From Nocardiopsis coralli (GTDB lineage Bacteria > Actinomycetota > Actinomycetes > Streptosporangiales > Streptosporangiaceae): 64,000 bases of DNA. Position numbers and translations under genes: made by a program. Location of the stretch: the NCBI RefSeq assembly GCF_014892575.1, contig NZ_JADBGI010000019.1:1-64000 (forward strand). The letters are read 5' to 3'. Each line of letters opens with the position of its first letter. The first letter of the stretch is position 1. Below are positions 54,959 through 63,308 of this stretch, piece by piece. Under the pieces are notes generated by a model, which did not search any database, was not told where the DNA came from, and saw only the letters and a list, made by a program, of their open reading frames with translations.

Positions 54959-54976
54959 TGTAGTAGGTGTACTACA
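54959..54976 (-). promoter_or_regulatory. 18-base inverted repeat, candidate operator of the exporter operon
   Basis: TGTAGTA-GGTG-TACTACA: seven-base perfect arms with a four-base spacer, 37 bases upstream of the ATPase start, in an AT-rich patch that also offers -10-like TACTAC. It could be the target of the operon's own regulator or of a GntR-type protein. The assignment is inferred. Confidence 0.55.
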
Positions 54977-55171
54977 TTTGACCGCAGAGGCGCTACGGGC
55001 GATTCGGTCGGAAATCGATTCCCCGACACGCTTCCGCAGGTCAGCGGTGTCGGGAGGTGGCCGCATCCGGCCACGGGAGGACAGCCGCACGCAACAGGAC
55101 GGGCCAACGGCGGCGTGAAGCGGGACAATGGCTTGGACGGCCGTCGCCCCACTCCCGTAGGAGGCCCGCAC

Positions 55172-55576
55172 ATGCGATGCAGCTACATCCGGCTCCTGGT
55201 CAACGACTACGAGGCGTGCTTTCGCTTCTACGCCGACCTGCTCAAACTCCCGATCCTGTGGGGGGACGAGAGCAGCCGCTACGCGGAGTTCGACGTCGGG
55301 TCCACGACCAAGCTCGCGATCAACCAGCGCGAGGTGATGGCCGAGGCCCTGGAGACCGACACCGCCGACCCCGACCTGCCCAACCAGGACCGCCTCGCCG
55401 TGGTCTTCGAGGTCGAGGACGTCGACGCGACCGCTGAACAGCTCGTCGCCGACGGCGCGCGCCAGGTCATGGAACCGCGCGACTGGACGGCGTGGGGCAT
55501 CCGCGCGGCGCACTTCCGCGACCCGGACGGCTACCTGCTGGAGATCAACTGCCCGCTGATCCCCGTCCGGGACTGA
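55172..55576 (+). CDS. VOC (glyoxalase/bleomycin resistance fold) family protein
   Basis: 134 residues with two beta-alpha-beta-beta-beta units: SYIRLLVNDYEACFRFYADL and VVFEVEDVDATAEQLVADGA. The metal-ligand type Glu near the end lies in FRDPDGYLLEINCPL. Such proteins act as glyoxalases, dioxygenases or drug-sequestering proteins; which one cannot be told. ATG with GGAGG ahead, standing alone. Confidence 0.85.
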   Translation: MRCSYIRLLVNDYEACFRFYADLLKLPILWGDESSRYAEFDVGSTTKLAINQREVMAEALETDTADPDLPNQDRLAVVFEVEDVDATAEQLVADGARQVMEPRDWTAWGIRAAHFRDPDGYLLEINCPLIPVRD

Positions 55577-55591
55577 CCGCGCACGCGGCCG

Positions 55592-56359
55592 TCAGGAACC
55601 GAGGTGCTCCACCAGGAGCTGGTTGACCCGGTCGGTCCGCTCCACACCGAGCAGGTGCGCGGCGCCGGGCACGACCTCGAACCGCACGTCCGCGAGGCCG
55701 TCGGCCAGGCGCCGCCCGTGGCCCGGGGGCAGCAGCGGGTCGTGCGCGGCCGAAGCGACGAGCGTGGGCACCCTGACCTCGGGGATCAGGCGGCGCTGGT
55801 CCATGTCCGCGACGGCCCCGCACACGGACGCGAACCCCTCCGGGTCGAGCCCGGCGACGTCCTCGGCCAGCGCGGTGGCCACCTCGGGGCGTTCCTCGTA
55901 CATGTCGGGGGTGAACCAGGGCAGGACGACGTCGGCGGTGACGGCCTGCATGCCGGCGGTGCTCGCGCGGGCAGCGATGCGGTCCCACCGGAGGGTGTGC
56001 GGGGTGCGCGCGGCGGGCGCCAGCAACGCCATGCGGTCGATGGTGCGGGGCGAGTTCACGGCGATCCACACCAACAGCGACGAGCTCAGCCCCGCGCCGA
56101 CCGCCGACACCCGGGTGATGCCTTCGGCGTCGAGCACGCCGAGCAGGTCCAGGGCGAGGTCCTCGATGCGGTAGGGGCCTTCGGGGGCGTCCGATCCCCC
56201 GTGCCCGCGGTGGTCGATGCGCAGGACCCGGTGGCCCCCGGTGAGCTCGGGCATCTGTGGTTCCCACACCGACATGCGGGCTCCGAAGGGCGGGACGAGG
56301 AGCACGACGGGGGCGTGGCGGGGCCCGTCGAGCCGGTACTGGAGCGGATTCACGGGCAT
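55592..56359 (-). CDS. Alpha/beta hydrolase fold protein, nucleophile altered
   Basis: 255 residues. The fold follows PcaD/BphD-like hydrolases: LLVPPFGARMSVWEPQMPEL, DHRGHGGSD, Asp in ASAAHDPLLPP, His in GAAHLLGVERTDR. The nucleophile elbow, normally VGHSxGG, reads VGAGLSS. By position and by the 14-residue spacing to the following Pro, the Ser is a Gly, so classical serine hydrolysis is doubtful unless a neighbouring Ser takes over. ATG at 56359 with GGAGG ahead. Confidence 0.82.
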   Translation of the reverse strand: MPVNPLQYRLDGPRHAPVVLLVPPFGARMSVWEPQMPELTGGHRVLRIDHRGHGGSDAPEGPYRIEDLALDLLGVLDAEGITRVSAVGAGLSSSLLVWIAVNSPRTIDRMALLAPAARTPHTLRWDRIAARASTAGMQAVTADVVLPWFTPDMYEERPEVATALAEDVAGLDPEGFASVCGAVADMDQRRLIPEVRVPTLVASAAHDPLLPPGHGRRLADGLADVRFEVVPGAAHLLGVERTDRVNQLLVEHLGS

Positions 56360-56529
56360 CGCACCTCCGGGTCGACTCGTCCGCCAGGGTATCGGGTGGC
56401 TCTTCGGCGGCCGAGGGCGGCGCACGCCCGACCTGACCGTGAGTCACACCCTCAGCAATGCACTCAGCACTCTCCGTGTGCGCGACCATGGGTGGCACGG
56501 CGACCCGCCGCGGCACCGAGGAGGAGAAC

Positions 56530-56712
56530 GTGACCCCGACCTGGGACGACATCGACGCCGACGCCCTGCGCGAGACCATGCGGTACTCGGGGGCCCTGTC
56601 GGAGGTGGAGGCGATCAACCTGGCGCTGCGCGTCTACGCGGCGCGACACCGGAGCCGGACGGAGGCCGGGCGGGAACGCGAACGCCGCACGGCGCAGCGC
56701 CGCGCGAGCTGA
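56530..56712 (+). CDS. VapB-like (DUF2191) small antitoxin-type protein
   Basis: 60 residues from a GTG with GAGGAG just ahead. DIDADALRETMRYSGALSEV then EAINLALRVYAARHR matches the small VapB antitoxins of the DUF2191 kind. The C-terminus is Arg-rich. No toxin gene follows; a strong hairpin lies directly downstream. A longer frame from 56458 is not supported by a ribosome site. Confidence 0.7.
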   Translation: MTPTWDDIDADALRETMRYSGALSEVEAINLALRVYAARHRSRTEAGRERERRTAQRRAS

Positions 56713-56745
56713 ACGGGGGCGGGGGCAGGGGTCCGCACACAAAAA

Positions 56746-56796
56746 GCGGCGAGGGTCGCTTCCGCATCCCCCCTCAAAGTACGGAAGCGACCCTCG
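56746..56796. terminator. Perfect 17-bp hairpin
   Basis: The arms ggcgagggtcgcttccg (56746-56762) and cggaagcgaccctcgcc (56780-56796) are exact complements with a 17-base loop. It ends the VapB-like gene. No T-run follows, so it may instead be a transcript-stability or regulatory structure. Confidence 0.6.
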
Positions 56797-57042
56797 CCTC
56801 GGGAAGCGGCCGGCGACTCCTCCCCCCTGGAGTCGCGGCCTTGAAGGTCTCTCCGCGGAAGCGATCGTGTCGTTCCGCGTTGATAGGAACACTACCCACC
56901 CCACCCTCGAATAACAACCCTGAGTCACAGAGAACTACTTAAAGTAATTGTCATGGTGAAACAGAGAGGAGCCAAGCGTGTGTGGCCATCGTCAACCGGG
57001 GGTCATGGTCGCCCGCTCGCAGACCGGACCTAGCCTGGAACG
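56797..57042. other. Leader region of the SURF1 gene
   Basis: About 250 bases without a gene, including an AT-rich patch at 56905-56960 with CTACTTAAAGTAATTG. Probably the promoter region of the SURF1 gene at 57043, whose GTG has only a weak ribosome site. No RNA gene seen. Confidence 0.45.
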
Positions 57043-57861
57043 GTGAGATCACCGCTCCTGACCCCGCGCTGGCTGGGCATCCACCTGGCGGCCCTGATCG
57101 TCCTGGTTGTGTGCGTCGCCGGCACCGGCTGGCAGGTCGTGCGCTCCTTCGAACCCGACCGGGAGACCATCACCAACCCGGTCGAGGATCTCGCCGACGC
57201 GCGTCCCGTCGAGGCGGACTTCGAGCCGGGCGAGTACATGCACCCGGACCAGATCGCCAACAGCGCCGTGCAGGCCGGCGGGCACTACGACGGCGACGAC
57301 CAGCTCCTCGTGCCCCGGATCGAGGACGGCGTCGAGGGTTACGACGTGGTCCTGCCCCTGGTCACCGACTCCGGCGCGGTCATCACGGTCAACCGCGGCT
57401 GGACCGAGGACCCCGACGACGTTCCCGCCCCGCCCGGCGGCCGGGTCTCGGTGACGGGGTGGCTCCTGCCGGCCCAGACCGCCGAGGACGGCATCCGCCC
57501 CATGGAGATGCCCGAGGGCCAGGTCGAGCGCATCGCCCCGGCCGTGCTGCTGCAGGAGTGGGAGCACGACGACATGTACGAGGGTTACATCGTCCTTCCG
57601 GAACAGGACCCGGCCAACGACGGCCTCGCCCCGGTGCCCCCGCCCGAACCTCCGACGGGCGTCACCGTCAACTGGCGCAGCCTCAGTTATTCGATCCAGT
57701 GGGGCATGTTCGGTGTCTCCGCGGTCGTCTTCTGGATCATCCTCATGCGCCGCGAGCTCGAGGAGGTCCGGAACCGCGAAGAGGCCCGCACCCACGACGG
57801 GGAACGGGCCTCCGGAGACGGTGACGGCGGGGATCAGCCGGTGGTGGGTGCGGGTTCCTGA
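57043..57861 (+). CDS. SURF1-family protein
   Basis: 272 residues from a GTG. One membrane helix at each end (about 11-30 and 218-238) with a beta-rich outer domain between them: GYDVVLPLVTDSGAVITVNRG, with the family Asn-Arg-Gly, and a late SYSIQWGMFGVSAVVFW. SURF1 proteins help cytochrome c oxidase assembly. The 3' end overlaps the convergent DUF3817 gene by 28 bases. The C-terminal cytoplasmic tail is charged and disordered. Confidence 0.88.
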   Translation: MRSPLLTPRWLGIHLAALIVLVVCVAGTGWQVVRSFEPDRETITNPVEDLADARPVEADFEPGEYMHPDQIANSAVQAGGHYDGDDQLLVPRIEDGVEGYDVVLPLVTDSGAVITVNRGWTEDPDDVPAPPGGRVSVTGWLLPAQTAEDGIRPMEMPEGQVERIAPAVLLQEWEHDDMYEGYIVLPEQDPANDGLAPVPPPEPPTGVTVNWRSLSYSIQWGMFGVSAVVFWIILMRRELEEVRNREEARTHDGERASGDGDGGDQPVVGAGS

Positions 57862-58250
57862 CCCCCGCCCTCCACGGCAGCGGCCTCCTTCGCGCGCTCC
57901 TGCTCCACGACACGGCGCTCGATGACGAAGCCCAGGACCGGGATGGTGCCCGACAGCGCGACGCCCAGGGTGCGGCCCGCACCCCAGCGGCGGTCGAGGG
58001 CGACCCAGATGACCACGAGCACGTAGGCCATGTACACGTAGCCGTGCGGCAGGGTGATGTAGAGGACCAGGGGTGTGTCCGGGCCGAACCAGTGCTCCCA
58101 GCCCTGAGGGGCGTTCATGAGGGCGAACATGGAGTCCTCGCCCACGAGGTAACGGGCCGGCATGGCAATGAAGACCAGCCCGATCAGGAACACACCCGTG
58201 ACCCAGGCGAGCACTCTGTAGAGACCGAACGACACGCGACTCTTGTCCAC
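57834..58250 (-). CDS. DUF3817-family membrane protein
   Basis: 138 residues from a GTG, with three to four membrane helices. The hallmark is LYITLPHGYVYMAYVLVVIW with the conserved His, Gly and Tyr, as in the DUF3817 family common in actinobacteria. The C-terminal tail is charged and Gly-rich. Function unknown. The gene is convergent to SURF1, which it overlaps by 28 bases. Confidence 0.85.
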   Translation of the reverse strand: MDKSRVSFGLYRVLAWVTGVFLIGLVFIAMPARYLVGEDSMFALMNAPQGWEHWFGPDTPLVLYITLPHGYVYMAYVLVVIWVALDRRWGAGRTLGVALSGTIPVLGFVIERRVVEQERAKEAAAVEGGGQEPAPTTG

Positions 58251-58409
58251 CGTTACCCCGCTTCATGACGACCGACGGCCCCGCGTTGCGGACGGCGGGG
58301 CCTCTCCCCACGAGGCTAAACGCCGCCCGCGACCACCCCGATCCGGGGCCGTTGCAGGCGGCGCCATCTCACACGGTCGCGCACGTCACCCCTGTTCGGC
58401 GGGCACGTG

Positions 58410-59951
58410 TCAGCCCTGCTTCGCACGCACGGGGCTGGACCAGCGGCCGTCGGAGCGCGCCGTCCACGCCTTGGGGATCGTGCGCAGCGCGAGGAAGGCG
58501 TCGACGATGCGCACCGGGAAGAAGAACAGCCCGTACACCAGGTAGGACGGGCGCCGCCGCACCATCGCCATGAGGCAGGTCAGCATGTAGTCGGGTACGA
58601 ACAGCCCGATGAGCACGGCGCTGAGCGGCAGGAACGCGCTGACCGCGGTGAAACCGTCCTCGAAGAAGGGCAGCGCCATGACGGCGTCTCCCCCGAACGT
58701 GCCCAGCGCGACGAACGCACCCGCCAGCACGGTCGCGAGCAGCACGAGCGAGACGACCACGACCTCGAACACGTAGAGCACCAGCGCGGCGCAGAAGCTG
58801 CTGGGCCAGAGCTTGTGCCGGCGGATGGTCTGCCAGAACCCGAGGGTCCAGCGGCTGACCTGGCGGTAGTAGTCCCGCAGGGTGAAGGGGTCCTGGCTGT
58901 AGGCCTTGGTGTCGGGGTTCATCGAGACCCGGCCGAGGCGCTTGTGGTGCACCTCGAAGGTCATGTTGAAGTCCTCGATGACGAGGCCGCGCGGGTTGAT
59001 GTCGATCTCGCGCAGGGCGCTGGTGCGGTAGACGCTGGCGAAGCCCGGGACGATGAAGGACACGTTCGCGTGCCGCCAGGTCTGCCCGAACCGCATGAGG
59101 TACTGGAGCATGAAGTAGAGCCGGTCGCGGTAGGCGGAGATGAGGCGCCCCACGAAGCTGCGCTCGTCCGGCTTCCACTCGGAGACCACGAACCCGGCGA
59201 CGGCGGCCACGTCGGGCTCGGCGAGCTGGCGTCTGGCCCCCTCGACGTAGCGGTCGTCCAGTTCGGTGTCGGCGTCGAGGATGAGCACGCCGTCGTAGTG
59301 ATCGGTGAGGCCGAACTCCTCGACGACGGCCTCGATCGCGCCGGCCTTGCCGCGGTTGTTGAGCAGTTCCAGCACGTTGACGCCGGTGCCAGCTGCGATC
59401 TCGGCGGTGGTGTCGGCGGAGGCGTCGGAGACCACGTAGACGTCCCACCGCGCGAAGAGGCGCAGGGCCGAGGCGATGGCCGCCTCGATGACGGGTTCCT
59501 CGTTGTGCGCCGGGATCACCACCGCGATGGAGAGGTCCTCCGGGTCGATCGGGTCGGCGGGACCGTCGTCCGCGTCGGTGGTTGCAACGGGGTTCCCGGT
59601 GGGTTCCGGTCCGTCCTCCACGGTGTCCGGAAGCGGCCCCGAACCGGCCCCGGCCCCCACCAGTACCCGTTCCAGCTCGGGCTCGACCTGTGCCCGCCCG
59701 GCCCTGGCGACACGGCGCCGGGAGGCCGCGGAGCGCACCGAGTCCTCGCCCAGGCGCAGTAGGCCCACGACCGTCCAGAGCAGCAGGTTCGCGCCGAAGG
59801 CCAGCCACAGGAAGACGTAGCCGAGGGCGCCCAGCCCGGACGCCGCCGCGACGCCCGTGGCGAAGTCGAACCAGTAGACGAACAGGGCGGCGGCCAGGGC
59901 CAGGGCGACCAGCCCGACCAGCACGCCGAGGATGAAACGCATGCTTCGCAC
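58410..59951 (-). CDS. Processive GT2 polysaccharide synthase-like glycosyltransferase
   Basis: 513 residues. Two N-terminal membrane helices, then a GT-A domain with IAVVIPAHNEEPVIEAAIA, DADTELDD (DxD), EDFNMTF (the catalytic ED) and RQVSRWTLGFW (the Q-x-x-R-W motif), and about four C-terminal helices. These motifs place it with processive beta-glycan synthases (HasA, PgaC/IcaA, cellulose synthase-like). Start is the GTG at 59951 or the ATG at 59942. It is divergent to a WbqC, PIG-L deacetylase and epimerase gene group, suggesting a shared surface polysaccharide. Confidence 0.9.
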   Translation of the reverse strand: MRSMRFILGVLVGLVALALAAALFVYWFDFATGVAAASGLGALGYVFLWLAFGANLLLWTVVGLLRLGEDSVRSAASRRRVARAGRAQVEPELERVLVGAGAGSGPLPDTVEDGPEPTGNPVATTDADDGPADPIDPEDLSIAVVIPAHNEEPVIEAAIASALRLFARWDVYVVSDASADTTAEIAAGTGVNVLELLNNRGKAGAIEAVVEEFGLTDHYDGVLILDADTELDDRYVEGARRQLAEPDVAAVAGFVVSEWKPDERSFVGRLISAYRDRLYFMLQYLMRFGQTWRHANVSFIVPGFASVYRTSALREIDINPRGLVIEDFNMTFEVHHKRLGRVSMNPDTKAYSQDPFTLRDYYRQVSRWTLGFWQTIRRHKLWPSSFCAALVLYVFEVVVVSLVLLATVLAGAFVALGTFGGDAVMALPFFEDGFTAVSAFLPLSAVLIGLFVPDYMLTCLMAMVRRRPSYLVYGLFFFPVRIVDAFLALRTIPKAWTARSDGRWSSPVRAKQG

Positions 59952-60354
59952 AGTCCTGGGACCTCTCCGAAAGTTCTGGGTTTCGGGCCGACATGAATCC
60001 GCAAAGCCGGCGTTGGGTTGACGCCCCTCGCGACCGATGGGTTCACAAGCTTTCGTGGCCTATGGAGGCCACACGAATATTCTGCACGGGCTTGTATCTG
60101 CTGGTACCCATTAGAAGATATGTGCGGTGGGCTTCGAACGGTGACGATCGGCTCCGGTTTATCACGATCGCCCGGAATCGACGCCGACGAGTACGTGTGC
60201 GATCCGACGGAGGAGAATCATCAGCGCGCCAGGTGCTTTTCTGCCCAAATCACCCAGCATTCCCCTCGGGCCACAGCCGCACCAGGCCACCGCCGCGGGG
60301 ACTCCACCCAAAGGCGCAGGCCAACGCATCGCGTGCGTCCATCAGCCGCACTAC
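59952..60354. other. Intergenic and upstream coding part of the WbqC-like gene
   Basis: About 400 bases between divergent genes. The left part (60040-60170) is AT-rich and should carry the two promoters. From 60145 the plus-strand frame of the WbqC-like gene is open and, at least from 60325, encodes its conserved N-terminus. A strong ribosome site GGAGGAGA lies at 60209-60216. Confidence 0.55.
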
Positions 60355-61032
60355 ATGCCCTGGTTGGGCCTGATCGACAAGATCGACCGTTCCGACCTGT
60401 ATGTCGTCCTCGACACGGTCCAGTTCGAACGTCGGGGTTGGCAGAACCGGAACCACATAGCCGGGGACGGTGGGACACAACTACTCACCGTGCCCGTCAT
60501 CCAGGCAGGACGCCATGAGGTGATCCTGGACAAGCGGATCGACAACACCCAGAAATGGAGATCGAAGCACCTTCGCGCGATCCTCGACCACAGCTACCGG
60601 GGAACCCCGTATCTGGACGAATACCGCGAACGCATATCCCGAATCTACGAACAGCGGTGGGACGACCTGGCGGAACTGTCCATCGCGACGACCCGCCTGA
60701 CCCTGGAGGCCTTCGGGATCGACACACCCGTGGTCCGCGCCAGCCGGCTCGGTGAGTTCCCCGGACGCAAGAGCGAACTCATCGCCCAGGTCTGCGCCGC
60801 CGCCGGGGCCGACACGCTGATCTCGGGCAGCGGCGCACGCGACTACCTCGACACCGGCCTGCTGAAGGAGCACGGGGTCGAGGTCGAGTGGCAGGGCTTC
60901 GAGCACCCCGTCTACCGCCAGCACCACCGCGGCGCCGACGGGTTCATCTCGCACCTGGCCGCGATCGACCTGCTGTTCAACGCGGGACCGGACTCGCTCG
61001 GGCTGCTCCGGGGCGCCCGGCGACCGCTCTGA
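60355..61032 (+). CDS. WbqC-family protein, true start upstream and non-standard
   Basis: 225 residues from the first ATG, but the conserved WbqC start IACVHQPHYMPWLGLIDKI begins upstream of it: codons 60325-60354 read QRIACVHQPHY in the same frame. Between the preceding in-frame stop (60142-60144) and 60355 there is no ATG, GTG or TTG. The best ribosome site, GGAGGAGA at 60209, points to ATC at 60220 or a later CTG as start. The rest matches the family (FERRGWQNRNHI). WbqC-like proteins are linked to surface polysaccharide synthesis; the reaction is not settled. The deacetylase gene follows after 35 bases. Confidence 0.8.
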   Translation: MPWLGLIDKIDRSDLYVVLDTVQFERRGWQNRNHIAGDGGTQLLTVPVIQAGRHEVILDKRIDNTQKWRSKHLRAILDHSYRGTPYLDEYRERISRIYEQRWDDLAELSIATTRLTLEAFGIDTPVVRASRLGEFPGRKSELIAQVCAAAGADTLISGSGARDYLDTGLLKEHGVEVEWQGFEHPVYRQHHRGADGFISHLAAIDLLFNAGPDSLGLLRGARRPL

Positions 61033-61067
61033 ACCCCCCTCCACAGAGCAAAGGACGGAAACTGGAC

Positions 61068-61781
61068 ATGACGACGGACTGGTCCCGAGAGCGCGTCCTC
61101 ATCTTCGCGCCCCATCCCGACGACGAGACCCTCGGCTGCGGCGGCCTCATGAGCAGGGCCAAGGACGCCGGCGCCGAGGTCTACGTCCAGTTCATCACCG
61201 TGGGCGACACCGCAGACCAGTCGCCCAAGGGTTTCTCGACGGCGCAGGAGCGCCACACCGAGATCAAGAAGGTCGCCGACCACTTCCGGTGGGACGACTG
61301 GCACATGGCGCTGCCCGGCGACCAGCACCACCTGCGCCTGGACACCGTGGCGCGCCTGGACCTCAACCAGCTGATCGAGCGGGACAGCCCGCTGTCGATC
61401 TCCCGGCTGCGCCCGACCGTCGTCATCGCCCCGCACCGCACCAGCTACAACCAGGACCACCAGGTCGTCGCCGAGGCCGTGCACACGTCGCTGCGCCCCT
61501 CCGACCTGCGGCTGCGCCACCACCCGAGGCTGGTGCTGGCCTACGAGGAGGCCGCCGACCAGTGGCGCACCGACGCGGTCGTGCCGCCCAACCTGATCGT
61601 CGGGCTCCGGGAGCAGGACCTCGAGGCCAAGCTCGCCGGCATGCAGCTGTACGGGTCCCAGAGCCACGAACACCCGCACACCCGGTCGGAGCTGACCCTG
61701 CGCAGCCTCGCCGCGCTCCGCGGCATGCAGGCCGGGGTCGCCCACGGCGAGGGTTACCACGTCCTGCGCCAGCTGGTGTGA
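61068..61781 (+). CDS. PIG-L/LmbE-family deacetylase
   Basis: 237 residues. The zinc site is LIFAPHPDDETLGCGG (His-Pro-Asp-Asp) with the later His in SYNQDHQVVAEAV. The family removes acetyl from N-acetylglucosaminyl or similar groups, as in mycothiol or GPI synthesis. Here, with a WbqC protein, an epimerase and a GT2 synthase, a surface glycan is the likely target. ATG at 61068 after AAGGACGG. Gene order WbqC, PIG-L, epimerase suggests one operon. Confidence 0.9.
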   Translation: MTTDWSRERVLIFAPHPDDETLGCGGLMSRAKDAGAEVYVQFITVGDTADQSPKGFSTAQERHTEIKKVADHFRWDDWHMALPGDQHHLRLDTVARLDLNQLIERDSPLSISRLRPTVVIAPHRTSYNQDHQVVAEAVHTSLRPSDLRLRHHPRLVLAYEEAADQWRTDAVVPPNLIVGLREQDLEAKLAGMQLYGSQSHEHPHTRSELTLRSLAALRGMQAGVAHGEGYHVLRQLV

Positions 61782-61860
61782 GCCGCACCGCGCACGCACA
61801 GGGCCGACCCCTGCAGACCACACACGAGAGAACACCACACCGCCCGCATGGAGGGGAACA

Positions 61861-62880
61861 ATGAAGGCTGTAGTCACCGGTGGAGCCGGTTTCATCGGCT
61901 CGCACCTGTGCGACCATCTGATCGCCCAGGGGCACACCGTCACCGTCGTCGACGATCTGTCGACCGGGTCCATGGCCAACCTGGCCCAGCTCGGCGAGGA
62001 CCCCCGCTTCACCTTCGTCCAGGGCGACATCCTGGACCGCGAGCTCGTCGACGGGCTGGTCGCGGAGGCCGACGCCATGTACCACCTGGCGGCCGCCGTG
62101 GGGGTCTACAACATCGTGGACAAACCGCTGCGCTCGCTGCGCATCAACCTGCACGGCACCGAGAACGTCGTCGAGGCGGCCGTCCGCCACCGCGTGCCCT
62201 ACATGGTGGCCTCCACCAGCGAGGTCTACGGCAAGAACGACGCCGACGGCCTCACCGAGGACGCCGACCGCATCTACGGCCCGCCCACCAAGAGCCGGTG
62301 GTCCTACGCCGCCGCCAAGGGCCTGGACGAGCTGGTCGCCTACGTGCACGGCGCGGAGTCGGGCGTTCCGTGCGTCATCACACGGTTCTTCAACGTCGTG
62401 GGACCGCGCCAGACCGGACGGTACGGGATGGTGGTGCCGCGCTTCGTCGACCAGGCCCTGGCCGGGGAGCCGATCACCGTCTACGGGACCGGGACCCAGC
62501 GCCGCTGCTTCGGTTCGGTCTTCGACGTGGTGCCGGCGATGACCCGCCTGATGGACACCCCGCAGTCCTTCAACCGCGCCGTCAACCTCGGCGGCCGCGA
62601 GGAGGTCTCCATCAAGGGGCTCGCAGACCGGGTCGTGGAGCTCACCGGATCCGACAGCGCGATCACGTTCGTCGACTACGAGCAGGCCTACGGGGAGGGG
62701 TACGAGGACATGCAGCGCCGGTTCCCCGACACCTCGCTGGCCGGGGAGCTCATCGGCTACGAGCCCACCCGGGACCTCGACGCCATCATCAGGTCGATCG
62801 TCGACCACAGGGGCGCGGCCCTCGACCGTCCCGTCCCGACGGCCGGGCCCGCGGCGGCGGCAGCCACGGCGGCCGTGTAG
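61861..62880 (+). CDS. NAD-dependent sugar-nucleotide epimerase/dehydratase
   Basis: 339 residues, an extended short-chain dehydrogenase: VTGGAGFIGSHLCDHLI at the start, VVDDLSTGSMANL, catalytic Ser/Tyr/Lys in ASTSEVYGK and WSYAAAKGLDE, and substrate-end motifs FFNVVGPRQTGRYGMVVPRF. This matches UDP-glucose/UDP-N-acetylglucosamine 4-epimerases and relatives. The exact sugar cannot be told. Ala-rich tail. 79 bases after the deacetylase gene and probably in the same operon. Confidence 0.9.
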   Translation: MKAVVTGGAGFIGSHLCDHLIAQGHTVTVVDDLSTGSMANLAQLGEDPRFTFVQGDILDRELVDGLVAEADAMYHLAAAVGVYNIVDKPLRSLRINLHGTENVVEAAVRHRVPYMVASTSEVYGKNDADGLTEDADRIYGPPTKSRWSYAAAKGLDELVAYVHGAESGVPCVITRFFNVVGPRQTGRYGMVVPRFVDQALAGEPITVYGTGTQRRCFGSVFDVVPAMTRLMDTPQSFNRAVNLGGREEVSIKGLADRVVELTGSDSAITFVDYEQAYGEGYEDMQRRFPDTSLAGELIGYEPTRDLDAIIRSIVDHRGAALDRPVPTAGPAAAAATAAV

Positions 62881-62898
62881 CGGCCCGTCCTCGGCCTT

Positions 62899-62926
62899 GC
62901 CGGGGCGCACCCACGAGTGCCCCGGC
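62899..62926. terminator. Convergent hairpin terminator
   Basis: The arms gccggggc (62899-62906) and gccccggc (62919-62926) are perfect complements, extended inward by gcac/gtg with one bulge. The site lies between the epimerase gene and the convergent DUF202 gene and can serve both. Confidence 0.55.
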
Positions 62927-62936
62927 GGGGCCCGCC

Positions 62937-63308
62937 TCAGTGCACGAGCACGGTCACGACGAGGACCGCGCTCAGCGCGAACGACACGGCGCAGATCAGG
63001 ACCATGGCCCACGGCCGCGCCACATTGGCGGGCAGGCCGCCGGTGTCGGGGTCGTGTGTGCCCAGGCCGCTCCGGCGCCACCGCAGCCACAGGTGGGCGC
63101 CGATGACGGTGAAGACCACGAGCAGCACCACCATGACCGCGATCCGCAGCTGGGGCGGGGCCTCCGGCACGGCTCCCTCTCCCGGCACGATCGAGCCCCG
63201 CAGGTACAGCAGCCCCACCACCAGCACGAGCGCGAGGGTGCGCTGCCACGACAGCAGCGTGCGTTCCGGTTGCAGGCCGGGGTCGGTGCGTTCTCCGGGG
63301 GTGCTCAC
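62937..63308 (-). CDS. DUF202-family membrane protein
   Basis: 123 residues from a GTG that overlaps the stop of the next upstream gene by four bases. The start GLQPERTLLSWQRTLALVLV carries the DUF202/YidH signature (E-R-T-x-L-x-W-x-R-T), and three membrane helices follow. The function of the family is unknown. Tandem with a second DUF202 gene. Confidence 0.88.
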   Translation of the reverse strand: MSTPGERTDPGLQPERTLLSWQRTLALVLVVGLLYLRGSIVPGEGAVPEAPPQLRIAVMVVLLVVFTVIGAHLWLRWRRSGLGTHDPDTGGLPANVARPWAMVLICAVSFALSAVLVVTVLVH

